This document shows positions 1-9,600 of a stretch of DNA of 64,000 nucleotides, piece after piece. Below the pieces are notes generated by a model that saw only the letters and a list, made by a program, of their open reading frames with translations, did not search any database and was not told the DNA's origin. Position numbers and translations under genes: made by a program. Position 1 is the first letter of the stretch. Every line of letters begins with the position of its first letter. Source of the DNA: JAHQVK01 sp036788295 (GTDB taxonomy: Bacteria; Myxococcota; Kuafuiibacteriia; Kuafuiibacteriales; Kuafuiibacteriaceae); NCBI GenBank assembly GCA_036788295.1, contig DAIQNR010000001.1, forward strand, positions 221,114 through 285,113, read 5' to 3'.

Positions 1-1841
1 GGGACGGCCACCTCGCCCTCGCCCGGGTGATCGCGCAGCTCGAGACCCACCAGCAAAACCGGCTCCGGGACCTGCGCCGGGCCTTGGACGAGCCCGACCC
101 TCGGAACCGAGCGGTGATCCTGCGCATCGCAGTGGCCTACTACCCGGGGGTCATCGACGCCTCGCTCGACGCGCTCGCCGAGGCGTGCCGGCGGCTCACC
201 CGTGGGGACCGCGGCGGGCAACGCGGGCGGCACGACCGCGCGTTCTGCGCCGGGGTCCGGGAGCGGGCGGCGCCGCTCGAGCAGGCATCGCTCGAGCTCG
301 ATCGGATCGCCGAGCGGCTCGAGAGCAGAGCGCAGGCGGGCGAGGCCCTGGGGCCGGCCGGCTCGACGCTGGCCGAGCGGGGCGAGGCGCTGCGCCGGAC
401 GGTCTTCGAGCTCGACCGGTACCTGCGGGCGGAGACGGACGCCGCGGTGACCCGGGCCGAGCGCGACGAGCAATACGCGGTGCGGCAGGTGCTCGCCTCG
501 ACGCTCGGTGCGCTGCTGCTCGGGCTGTTCGTGACCGTGCTCGCGGCTCGGGCCCTGGCCCCGATTCGGCCTTTGGTCCGCTACGCCCGGGCCATCGCGA
601 GGGGCGACTACCACCAGCCGCTCGAGCTCCGGGGCGCCGGCGAGCTGACCGCGCTCGCCGACGAGCTGCGGCGGATGGCCAAGGCGCGCGACGACCGCGA
701 GGACGCGCTCGACCGCCAGGCCAAAGAGCTCGAGCGAGCGTACCTGAGGGTCGCGGACCTCAAGCGGTACCACGAGCGCGTCGTCCACAGCCTCAGGGCC
801 GGGGTGGTGGTCACCGACCGGGGCGGCGCGATCACCAGCGCCAACCGCTCCGCCCGCCACGGGTGGGAGCTCGAGGGGGTGGAGGGCCGCCCGATCACCG
901 AGCTGTCGGTCGGGGTCGCGGTCGAGGCCCACCTCGGCCCGCTGGCCCGGCTGCTCGAGCGCCGGGAGCCGGCCCGCGCCGAGGCGGTCTTGCTCGGACG
1001 CACGCTGACCGACCTCGGCGCAGCCCCGCTCGAAGGCGAGGACGGCGAGGTGCTGGGCCTCGTCCTGACGCTGGAAGACGTGACCGAGGCGGTGCGAACG
1101 AAGGAGGCCTTGCTCCGCTCGGAGCGCCTCGCCGCGATCGGGCGAATGAGCGCCCACGTCACCCACGAGCTGAGAAACCCATTGGCGAGCATCTCCCTCA
1201 ACGCCGAGCTGCTGCTCGAGCGGGGCGCGGAGGCCGACGAGGAGGCTCGGGAGCTGTGCCGCGCGATCGGGCGGGAAGCCGACCGGCTCAACGCGCTGGC
1301 CGAGGAGTACCTGCGCTTCGCCCGCCTGCCCCACCCAGAGTTGGTCGAGACCGCCCCGAAGGCGCTGATCGAGCCGCTCGCCGCCTTCGTCGCCCGAGAC
1401 TGCCGCGCCGCCGGGGTCGAGCTCGAGCTCTCTGTCGAGCCCAACCTGCCCCCGGTCCGCGTGGACCCGGACCAGCTTCGGCAGGCGCTCTTGAACCTGG
1501 TGCGAAACGGGAAGGAGGCCATGCCCGAGGGGGGCCTGCTCACGCTCGGGGCTCGGCGGGACGACGACGCGGTCGAGCTGTTCGTCCGCGACGAGGGTCC
1601 GGGGGTGCCGGCGTCGGTGCAAGACCGAATCTTCGACCCGTTCTACTCGACCAAGCTCACCGGGACCGGGCTCGGGCTCGCGCTGGTCCTTCAGATCGTC
1701 CAGGAGCACGGCGCCCGTCTGCAGGTCCGCTCCGCACAGGGACGCGGGGCCGAGTTCGTGCTCCGATTCGAGCGGATCTGCGGCCCGCAGATGACATCCC
1801 CGGCGCAAACGGGCACCGGTAGTGTGAAGGGGAGCGCATGA
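1..1841 (+). CDS. Sensor histidine kinase (HAMP-PAS-HisKA-HATPase), 5' end outside window
   Basis: Membrane-bound two-component sensor that autophosphorylates on histidine and passes phosphate to a response regulator; the partner is not in the window. The frame is open from base 3 to the left edge, so the GTG at base 27 need not be the start. Numbered from that GTG, a transmembrane segment lies near residues 155-177, followed by a HAMP linker, a PAS-like domain (about 250-355), the phosphoacceptor His380 in HELRNP, the N-box (NLVRNGKEA, about 490) and the ATP-lid glycines DEGPGVP and GTGLGLAL. The family is certain; the signal sensed is unknown. The stop overlaps the next start (ATGA), so it is translationally coupled to the rhomboid gene. 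Confidence 0.93.
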   Translation, partial: DGHLALARVIAQLETHQQNRLRDLRRALDEPDPRNRAVILRIAVAYYPGVIDASLDALAEACRRLTRGDRGGQRGRHDRAFCAGVRERAAPLEQASLELDRIAERLESRAQAGEALGPAGSTLAERGEALRRTVFELDRYLRAETDAAVTRAERDEQYAVRQVLASTLGALLLGLFVTVLAARALAPIRPLVRYARAIARGDYHQPLELRGAGELTALADELRRMAKARDDREDALDRQAKELERAYLRVADLKRYHERVVHSLRAGVVVTDRGGAITSANRSARHGWELEGVEGRPITELSVGVAVEAHLGPLARLLERREPARAEAVLLGRTLTDLGAAPLEGEDGEVLGLVLTLEDVTEAVRTKEALLRSERLAAIGRMSAHVTHELRNPLASISLNAELLLERGAEADEEARELCRAIGREADRLNALAEEYLRFARLPHPELVETAPKALIEPLAAFVARDCRAAGVELELSVEPNLPPVRVDPDQLRQALLNLVRNGKEAMPEGGLLTLGARRDDDAVELFVRDEGPGVPASVQDRIFDPFYSTKLTGTGLGLALVLQIVQEHGARLQVRSAQGRGAEFVLRFERICGPQMTSPAQTGTGSVKGSA

Positions 1842-2647
1842 ACAAGCCCGTCATGGAGGGCGGCGGTTTCGCCCTCCCCCGGCCCAGCCGGACCGTCATC
1901 GCCTTGATCGTGGCCAACGTGGTCGCCTACGTGCTGCAGCTCGTGCTGCTGCGCACGGGCGCCTCCCCGGTGGTGGAGGCCCTGTACCTGACCCCAGAGG
2001 ACGTCTACCGCCGCGGCTTCGTCTTCCAGCTGTTCACCTACGGCTGGCTGCACGCCCCCACGAACCCGATGCACCTCGCGTTCAACATGCTGTGGCTGTG
2101 GCTGTTCGGGAACCCGATGGAGGCGTGGTGGGGGCGACGCCGGTTCCTGTTCGCCTACGGGCTGTTCCTCGTCTGCGGCGCCGCCCTGACCGTCGCGGTG
2201 GCGCTTCTGGCCGAGACCGGAGCGCTCGGCGGGCTGCTCGAAGGCTTCCCGAGGACCCAGCATCTGGGCGCCTCAGGGGCCACGATCGGGATCACGGTCG
2301 CCTGGGGCCTCGTGAACTCCAAGCAGCCGATACAGTTCCTGCTGCTCGGACGAATGACCGGAGGCACGTTCGTCTTGCTGATCGTCGGCTTCGAGCTGCT
2401 GGTCGCGCTCTCGTTCTCTTCCACCTCCTCCACCGCCCACTTCGGGGGGATTTTGGGCTCGGTGGTGCTGTGCCGCGGCCTCTGGCGACCGTCCCGGTGG
2501 GCCGAGCTGACCCGCCGCTTTCGCCTGAAGCGCCAGAAAGCCGCCCTCGAGCGGAAGCTCGCGAAGCTGAAGAAGACCCCGCCGCCGAACTGGCGGGTGA
2601 TCGAGGGGGGCAAGGAGAAGCCGGACGACCCGAAGCGCTGGAACTGA
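1838..2647 (+). CDS. Rhomboid-family intramembrane serine protease
   Basis: A 269-aa polytopic membrane protein that should cleave transmembrane substrates within the bilayer. The rhomboid signatures are in order: H79-x3-N83 in the HLAFN segment of TM2, the catalytic Ser146 in GASG, and the catalytic His201 in AHFGG. The WGRRRF stretch after TM2 is also typical. A basic tail (RRFRLKRQKAALERKLAKLKK) follows the last helix and is probably cytoplasmic. It overlaps the upstream histidine kinase by 4 bp, suggesting joint expression and perhaps a shared envelope signalling role, which is inference. It ends 2 bp before the convergent gene on the other strand. Confidence 0.93.
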   Translation: MNKPVMEGGGFALPRPSRTVIALIVANVVAYVLQLVLLRTGASPVVEALYLTPEDVYRRGFVFQLFTYGWLHAPTNPMHLAFNMLWLWLFGNPMEAWWGRRRFLFAYGLFLVCGAALTVAVALLAETGALGGLLEGFPRTQHLGASGATIGITVAWGLVNSKQPIQFLLLGRMTGGTFVLLIVGFELLVALSFSSTSSTAHFGGILGSVVLCRGLWRPSRWAELTRRFRLKRQKAALERKLAKLKKTPPPNWRVIEGGKEKPDDPKRWN

Positions 2648-2649
2648 GC

Positions 2650-3702
2650 TCAAGCCCCAGGGGCGCGCCGAGCCCGCTGCAGCCGCTGCCTCACCCGGGA
2701 GCGCTGGCGGCCCTTGTACAGCGCGTGCCGGTTGTCGCCGGACTCGTTGACCTCGTGGGAGACGACATCCGCGATCTGGAACTCGACGGTTCCGAACACG
2801 ACCCGCCCCAGGCGGTCGAAGGTCTGGTCCTCGAGCGGGATGGCCCGGTCGATTCGGACTGGGACCTCGGTCACGAAGCTCACGACGCGGTACGTCGGCC
2901 CCGAGAATTCGTTCTTTGGCCCGATTCGAGGACTCTCCGGAGGTTCGTTGACGTCGGCCCCGCGACCGAAACCGGCGACGTTTCCTGCCCGCTGCAAGAG
3001 CAGCTCGAGGTCGAGCAGGCTGTTGTCGGACTGGCCGGGGACGAGATAGTTGAAGGGCATCAGCTCCCGGGTCAGCTCTCGAAGGAGGCAGGGGATGTCC
3101 TCGATGCGCTCGGTGATGAGCCGAAACCGCAGCTTGTCGAAGACCTTCGTCGCTTGGGTGTCGCGCTTGGCCAGCAGCTTCGAAAGGACGCTGTCGTTCG
3201 TCTTGGTGTTCCCCGCGAAGTCGACCACCGGGAACCGGCGGTTGAGCAGCCCCCGGACCATGCGCTCCACCTTGGCCCGAAGAAGGATGCCTACCTCGGC
3301 CGCCGACATCGGCAGCCGAGACAACAGCTCGTGCCCATCCTGATAGTTCAAGATGTGCATGACCTTCAACAGCATGCACGCCGACAGCCGGTCCCGGCGC
3401 CGGCCTTTGCCCGAAGCGAGCAGGAAAAGATCCCGGGGGGCGGCGTCTTTCGCCGCGTCGGCGATGCGCCGGTAGCGCAGGTGCTGCTCGAGGTACGCGA
3501 GCGCCCGATCCCTGAGGTCGAGCAGCCGGTCCCGGTCGAGCGGGTCGCTCGGGTCGAGCTCGTTCACCCGGAGCAGACCGTCCACGTCCTCCGGCGCCTC
3601 CATGTGCAGCCGGAACCAGTCCACCACCGAGCTGCCCCTCAGGACGAGCCGGAGCACGTCGAGGTCGGCGAGCCCGAGCGCGCCGAGAGGGGGGCCGCTC
3701 AC
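2650..3702 (-). CDS. Conserved protein resembling a divergent RelA/SpoT nucleotidyltransferase (TIGR04552-like)
   Basis: A 350-aa protein without signal peptide or membrane segment. I chose the GTG at 3702 because it overlaps the stop of the upstream gltJ-like gene as GTGA; the longer frame runs back inside that gene. The block NTKTNDSVLSKLLAK (165-179), then DKLRFRLI (189-196), VEFQI (306-310) and HALYK (326-330) follow the order of RelA/SpoT synthetase motifs (RxKxxxSIxxK, DxxGxRI, VEIQIRT, HxxYK). The usual GYxSxH motif is replaced by TYRVVSFVT. I recall it as a myxobacterial conserved family (TIGR04552); the RelA/SpoT link is my own motif reading. It could be a (p)ppGpp or other nucleotide pyrophosphokinase, or a binding-only relative. 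Confidence 0.8.
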   Translation of the reverse strand: MSGPPLGALGLADLDVLRLVLRGSSVVDWFRLHMEAPEDVDGLLRVNELDPSDPLDRDRLLDLRDRALAYLEQHLRYRRIADAAKDAAPRDLFLLASGKGRRRDRLSACMLLKVMHILNYQDGHELLSRLPMSAAEVGILLRAKVERMVRGLLNRRFPVVDFAGNTKTNDSVLSKLLAKRDTQATKVFDKLRFRLITERIEDIPCLLRELTRELMPFNYLVPGQSDNSLLDLELLLQRAGNVAGFGRGADVNEPPESPRIGPKNEFSGPTYRVVSFVTEVPVRIDRAIPLEDQTFDRLGRVVFGTVEFQIADVVSHEVNESGDNRHALYKGRQRSRVRQRLQRARRAPGA

Positions 3703-6536
3703 TTGACCCGCAACGGGAACCTCACCGGCATCTTGCTTCCGCTGAACGCCGGGAACTTCCAAGACTTCGCGTTGCTCGCGACGCACTTGCCGAGCACTTC
3801 GCCCCCGACGGTCGACGGCTCGAATCGGGTCGCCGCCACCCGGCCGCTGGGCAGGACGTCGAGCGTCACCTCGAACAATCCGGACGAACCGCCCGACCGC
3901 TCGTGCTTCTCGATGCAGTCCCGCACTTGCTCCCGGTGCTGCTTCAGCACCCGCATGACCTCGGCGTCACCGAGCTTGGCGAGGGGGGCCGGCTCGACGG
4001 ACGCCGGTTCGGTCCGAGCCGGTTTCGACGACGGCGGGAGCAGGTCATCGAGACCGCCCGACCGGGAAGCCTTCACCGGCTCCGGCGCCGGCTGGACCGG
4101 CCTCGGCTCTGCGCGCCGCGCCGGCGGCGGGCGCGGCGCTCGCACTGCAGCGACCCGAGCCGGCTCCGGATCAGCCCTCGGGGTCCGCTTGCTCGCTTCG
4201 CTCGGCGCCGCTCGTTGCGACCGCTTTTGGGCCGGCGACGGGGCGGTCAAGCTCGCCGCGTTGCCCGCGGTCCCTTGCGCGGGCGGGCTCGGTCGGGACG
4301 GGCTCGCTGCCAGCGGGCTCCGAGGGCCGGCCGGCGTCGGCGCGGGGTCGGCCCGAGCCGCCGATGCCGAGGCTTCGCCTGGGGCCCGCACCGCTTCGGC
4401 CGCGGTCTCGGATTCGGAGCCGGGCGGGGCCTCGGAGTCGGCCGCCGGCTCGGGCTGAGGATCGTTCGGAGGCCTCTCCGCCGGCGGTGGAGCGGCTTGA
4501 GTCGGCTCGGCCGGCGGCGCAGCGAGCGGGAGCGGACGGGCGGCGGCGACCGGCTCGGGCGCCTCGGCGGGCTTCGAGCCCCCCGACCCGCCTCGGGACA
4601 GCGCCGCCCATGCCCCCCCGACGACGAGCAGCACCGCCAGCCCGGCGCCGACCAGGACCAACGGGCGCTTCGGGTCGGGCCCGCTCCTCCGCTCCGGGAC
4701 CGGGGAGGGCTGCAGGGTCTCGGCCCGGCGTGGGATGGCCCGGACCTTCGACACCGATTTTTCGGCCAGACCGAACTGGTTTGCCGTCGTGTCCGAACGT
4801 CCCCCACCCTCGAGCAGCCGAGACAGCTCTCCGCTGACGGTGGGGATGGCGGTCATCCGTCCGGTCGTCGGCTTGCCCCGCTCCGGCTCCGGAGCGAGCT
4901 CCTCGGCGGCGAGGGAGGCGAGCGCCGACGCGGCCGACGGTCGCCACCCCATATCGGCCGGCGCGTCCATGGACGCGAGCGCGATCGCGGGAGCCACCTC
5001 CCCGGTCACCACCGGCCCGGTGGCTCCGAACACCGACGCGGGCCGGGGGCGGGCCGACGGACGGGCGACGAGCGCCGCCCACTCGGGCACATCGCCCATG
5101 CGGGTCCAATCCCCCATGCCCTGCCGCCAGCACAGGGAGTCCGGGTCGAGCGCGCCGGAGGCCCAGCGGGACTCGACCTCCCTCGCGGTGAGCGGTCCCA
5201 CTTGCTCATCCTCGACCGCGACGTACCACTCCGCGACCGCTCGGGTGGCGGCGAGCGGCGGCGGGGCCACCGGTGGGGTCGGCCCCGGATTCGGCGAATC
5301 GAGGTCGTCCGAGAGCGGGTCGGGCTCCGGTTCACCCTCGAACACCGCTTCGAACGCCGAATCGAACGCCCCCTCCACCGCCTCTTGGTCCTCGTGCTGG
5401 TCGTCCTCCGGCGGATCCACCTCACCCTGGGAGCCCGGCTCCTCCTCGTCCAGATTCCCCTTCTCCCCTCGAGTGGACGCCTCCGGCGGCTCGTCGAGCG
5501 GTGCTTCGGCTCTCGGCTCGAAACCGAGGCTCACGACCCCGTTCGCCCGCGACCGCAGTGGGGCCATAAGGTCGTCCCCGACATCGAGGGCGATCTCGCG
5601 TTCCCGAGACGCTTCGGGCGCAGCGGAGCGACCGGAGGTCGAGGGCGCCTCCCAGAGGGAGTCGGGCGCCGACGGCCCCGGCCCGACCGGGGCTTGGGTC
5701 CGGCTCGAAGGTCGTTCGAGGTCGTCCGCCGGGTTCGGGTCTACGGCGCCGGGCGCCGGCCCGCTGGGGAGCGGTCCGAAGGAGTCGTAGGGGTCCGAGG
5801 ACCCGAACCCGTCGAGAGCCCCGAACCCGTCGAGGGCTGTGCCGGCGTCGCGAGCATCGGGACCATCGCGAGATTCCGGCGGTGGATCGGACTGGGGTCG
5901 GTCCAGGATGCGAGCGACCGCCGAAAGCCTCGCCGCATCGACCGCGAGCGTGGCCTCGTCCTCGACCGGACGGGGGAGCGCGGCCGCGACCAGCGCCTGC
6001 CATGGGTAGAGCGGCGCTCCTTCATCGGGCTCATCGTCCCTGGTCTCGTCGAGACCCAAGTCGTCGGCGGCGGGCGGGTCTCGGCGAACGAGATCCGTCT
6101 TCCCATCGTCACCTCCGAACCGCGGCGCCGGCGAGGCGTCGGCGGAGCGCCGCGCCGGCGAGGCGTCGGCGGAGCGCCCCCACGGCTCCGGCTCGTCTCC
6201 CTCGATGGGCTCTGGCTCAATCCAAGGGTCGGGCGTCGGCGGCGACGGCGAGGCCACCGGGGTGACGATGACCTGGGTTCGCTGAAACTCGTCGTCGTCG
6301 GGCGACCCGAGCAGGTCGACCGTCGCGGAACCCCCGGCGCGGGGCGCGCCCCACTCTGGACCCGGAGGCATCATCGCCGACCCATGGTCGGTGGGCGGGC
6401 CGGCGTCGGGCAACGGCGAGGAGCGGACCACGATCATGTGCCCGCAGCGCTTGCAGCGGACCTTCACCCCCCGAGGGCCGACCTTCTCGTCGGCGATCTG
6501 GTACTGCGCGCCGCAGTTGTCGCAGGCAAACTTCAT
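3699..6536 (-). CDS. gltJ: GltJ/AgmX-like gliding-machinery protein (zinc ribbon, GYF, TM, C-terminal AgmX/TonB-C-like domain)
   Basis: A 945-aa single-pass inner-membrane protein. The ATG at 6536 begins a zinc ribbon with Cys5, Cys8, Cys28 and Cys31; the longer open frame upstream is a shadow. An acidic, low-complexity region includes two exact 27-bp repeats (6125-6178, SADASPARR) and two 18-bp repeats near 5802-5837 (ALDGFG). A GYF_2 domain (WYVAVEDEQVGPL, about 430-485), one TM (about 624-648), a Pro/Ala-rich linker and a C-terminal domain (about 850-943, CIEKH to WKFPAF) of the AgmX/PglI type follow. In Myxococcus, GltJ's zinc ribbon and GYF domains work inside the cell and its C-terminus in the periplasm at focal adhesions. 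The gltI-like neighbour supports the call. Confidence 0.87.
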   Translation of the reverse strand: MKFACDNCGAQYQIADEKVGPRGVKVRCKRCGHMIVVRSSPLPDAGPPTDHGSAMMPPGPEWGAPRAGGSATVDLLGSPDDDEFQRTQVIVTPVASPSPPTPDPWIEPEPIEGDEPEPWGRSADASPARRSADASPAPRFGGDDGKTDLVRRDPPAADDLGLDETRDDEPDEGAPLYPWQALVAAALPRPVEDEATLAVDAARLSAVARILDRPQSDPPPESRDGPDARDAGTALDGFGALDGFGSSDPYDSFGPLPSGPAPGAVDPNPADDLERPSSRTQAPVGPGPSAPDSLWEAPSTSGRSAAPEASREREIALDVGDDLMAPLRSRANGVVSLGFEPRAEAPLDEPPEASTRGEKGNLDEEEPGSQGEVDPPEDDQHEDQEAVEGAFDSAFEAVFEGEPEPDPLSDDLDSPNPGPTPPVAPPPLAATRAVAEWYVAVEDEQVGPLTAREVESRWASGALDPDSLCWRQGMGDWTRMGDVPEWAALVARPSARPRPASVFGATGPVVTGEVAPAIALASMDAPADMGWRPSAASALASLAAEELAPEPERGKPTTGRMTAIPTVSGELSRLLEGGGRSDTTANQFGLAEKSVSKVRAIPRRAETLQPSPVPERRSGPDPKRPLVLVGAGLAVLLVVGGAWAALSRGGSGGSKPAEAPEPVAAARPLPLAAPPAEPTQAAPPPAERPPNDPQPEPAADSEAPPGSESETAAEAVRAPGEASASAARADPAPTPAGPRSPLAASPSRPSPPAQGTAGNAASLTAPSPAQKRSQRAAPSEASKRTPRADPEPARVAAVRAPRPPPARRAEPRPVQPAPEPVKASRSGGLDDLLPPSSKPARTEPASVEPAPLAKLGDAEVMRVLKQHREQVRDCIEKHERSGGSSGLFEVTLDVLPSGRVAATRFEPSTVGGEVLGKCVASNAKSWKFPAFSGSKMPVRFPLRVK
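6125..6178 (-). repeat. Two perfect 27-bp tandem copies inside the gltJ-like gene
   Basis: Bases 6125-6151 and 6152-6178 are identical and in frame, duplicating about nine residues (SADASPARR) in the disordered linker. This is a recent slippage-type duplication that does not disturb the folded domains. Confidence 0.9.
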
Positions 6537-6658
6537 GGCACCGGGCCCCGCCGTGGCTCTGGACCCTACCGCAAGAACGGCCAAGCTCCGAATTCCTCGT
6601 GTCCGATCCCCGGCCGATGCGGCCCGATCCCCCAAAATAGCGTGCGCCCGCCGAGCGC

Positions 6659-9600
6659 TCAGGGGCGCTGGCGAACCCTCTCTTCGGCCTCTCTTCGCAC
6701 CGTCGCGCCGAGCCGCTCCCGAAGCAGGAAGTGGTCTGCGCTGAGCGCAAAGAAGATGAGCTCTCGGACCCGAGCCCGGCTCGAGACGTCGGCCGCCATC
6801 GACTCCGACCCGTCGAGCCCAACGAGCGCGGCCTGCACGTCCCCGCCAAGCAGCAGCCCGGCCCGGTTTGCGCTGTGTTCGACCCCCTTCAGGTACCGGG
6901 CGAAGACCTTCATCGCGCCCACCGCGACCGCCTCGGCCGCCGCGTCCCGGATCGGGCCGAGCGCCTTCGGGTCGATGGCCCGGCCGAGATCGCGCTGCCA
7001 GCGCGCCACCTCGTTGGGCAGAAGGCCCAAATCGACCCCGCTCCCCTCCGGAACTCCGAGACGGATCGCCGCTTCGATGCACGCGGCGGCGTCCTCGGCG
7101 TCGAGCGCCGCCACGAGCGCGAGCTCCGGGCGAGCGAACGCGAGCTGGCGTCCGATTTCGAACCCGAGCTGACGAGGGTCGGCGACGTCGAGGAGAGCGT
7201 GGTTTCGCCCGATCACGAGGGCCGCCGGGCTCCCCGGAAAGAGCCGCGCGGCCTCGGACGAGCCCGCCCGCAGGTACGCCTCCACCGGGGGCAGAGGCAT
7301 CAGCCGGAGCAGCTGCTGCACGACGCCGAAGAACTGCAGCCGGGCCGGAGCGGACCGGCGGCTGTCCGAGAAGTCCACCCGCTCCCGGCGGGGTTTCAGC
7401 CCGGCCGCCTTCTTTCGATCCTGAAACAGGGTTGGCGCCCCTTGATAGACCGCGAACGCCAACGCGGCGAGCGGACCCCGGCAGTACGGATGGAGCACCC
7501 GCTCCCGCCAGGTCGCGTCGTCGAGCGGTCGGGACGGTCTCGGGGGCACGTAGCGGAGCAGGCCAGCGTAGGCCTGGCGCTCGACGGCGCTGGCCGCGCC
7601 GGTCAAGACGAGGGCCCCGAGCGCGCAAAACGTCCGGTCGAGGTGCCCGGCTTCGAAGGACAGCTCGTACAGGGCTCGAGCGGGCTCGGCCGGGTCGTCG
7701 ACCCTCGGCAAGAGCTCCAAGTAGAGCGCCGCGGCCTGCGGCTTGGCGTCCGGGGATCGGGCGTAGAGTCGAGCGAGCGCGAGCCCCACTCCCGCGTCCT
7801 CCGGCTCGAGCTGCCACAACACCTCGTAGGCTTGCCGAGCGCCGTTGTCGTCCCGAAGCACCCGAACGTGCAGCTCGGCGAGCGACCTCCACAGCACCGC
7901 CCGCCGCCTCCGTTCGGACTTCGGGAGCCGGCGCAGCATCCGGGCGTAGTTGTCGGCGAGCGCGTCCCAGCTCCTCGACTCGAACAGCATCTGCTCGATA
8001 CGTGAGAACGCCTCCACGTGGTTCGGATCGACGTCGAGGGCGGCGTTCAGGGCCTGCACCGCCGCGGCGACGTTGCCCTGCTGTTCGTGGTGAAGGCGCG
8101 CGATCTCCATCAGCACGTCGCGCCGCTCCAACTTGTCGGTCACCGCCGAGCCGAGGTCGGACAAGGCGCCGAGCGCCTTCATGATCTGGCTCGTCTCCCG
8201 GTAGAGCCGAACGAGCGCCCGGAGAATCTCCGGATCCTCGGGGCGCATCCGGCGGGCCTCGGCGTAGGCGTCGATCGCCCGCCACGGCTCTTCGAAGCGC
8301 TCGCACAGCTCGGCTTGCTCGAACAGGGCGAGCAGCCGCTGCTCCTCGTCGGGCAGGACCGAGAGGAGTCGCTCTCGCAGGTCGAAAGCCTCCTCGAACC
8401 TCCCGAGCTGGGCCTCGAGCCGCGCGTTCGCCCCTAGGGACGGGACATGGCTCGCGTCGAGCGCGAGCGCCCGCTGAAACGACTTCTGGGCCCGATCGTG
8501 CTGCTCGAGCTTCAGCGCGAGGTCACCGATCTGAAAGTGGAGGTCCACCACTTCGGCGTCGGTCAGCGCCGACTTGTGCTGAATGAGGATGGCCTGCGAG
8601 ACCCGCTGCGCGTCCTCCCAGCGCTCGACCCGCAAGAGCGCGCCGGCGAGCCCTTCGAGCGTCGGAAGGTAGGTCGAATCGAGCTCGTAGCTCGTGTGGT
8701 AGCGCTCGAGCGCCTCGCTGGCCCGTCCCTCCTTCTCGGCGATGTAGGCGAGCCGGTAGTGGATCCTCCCGAGCGCCCCGCGGTCCGCCCCGGAGTCGAG
8801 CCGCCGGACGAGGCGAAGGAGCAGCCGCTCCGCCTCGGCGAAGCGCTCCTCCGAGAACAGGAGGTCGGAGAGGACCTCGAGTGAGGGGACATGGTCGGGG
8901 CAGCCGGTCACCGACCGCTCGAGCAGGTCGATCGCCCGCTCGACGTCATCGAGCGGCTCGAGGGCCAGCATCGCCGCGGCGTGCAGCAAATCGGACCGCT
9001 CGACCGGATCGCGGACGAGCTCGGCCTGCTGCACCGAAAGCGCGATGACCTCTCCATGGTCGCCCTCCGCCTCCCGGATGCGACGGAGCGCGGCGAGCGA
9101 GGGCCCGTGGCTCCTGTCCATCTCGAGGGCGCGCTCGAACGACTCTCGGGCCGCCTCCCGCTCCCCGAGCATGTCCTCTCGGATCTTCCCCATCCGAAAG
9201 TGGAGCGTGGCCGCCTCGACCTCGGCTCCGACCAGGTGGGCCTCCCGGGCGAGCAGGTCGAGCGTCGCCGCCCATTCGCCTCGCTGCTCGTAGAGGTCGG
9301 CGAGCGCGCGGAGCACGTCCCGCCGCCTCGGCGCTCGCTCGAGGGCCCTCGACAGCGCCTGCTCGGCCAGCAGCGGGTCCTCGAGCTCGACCACCGCCGT
9401 CCGACCGAGCTCGAGGAGGAGGCTCGCCGCCTCCTCTGGATCCCGTGTCAATTCAACCTGCCGCTCGAGCGCCTCCGCCCTGCGTTCGTGGTCGCCCGAG
9501 GCCCGCCACAACCGCTCGAGGCCAACCACCGCGGGCAGATGGTCCGGATTGATCTCGAGCAGCCTCAGCAGGGTCGAGGCCGCAGCGTCCAGGTCCCCGA

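Noticed and set aside
27..29. GTG at base 27 as the histidine kinase start
   Set aside because: The frame is open to the window edge and the residues before it continue the same helical sensor region, so the true start is most likely outside.
6537..8306. N-terminal extension of the gltJ-like frame up to 8306
   Set aside because: This part overlaps the gltI-like gene in another frame and is Arg-rich nonsense; the zinc ribbon begins exactly at the ATG at 6536.
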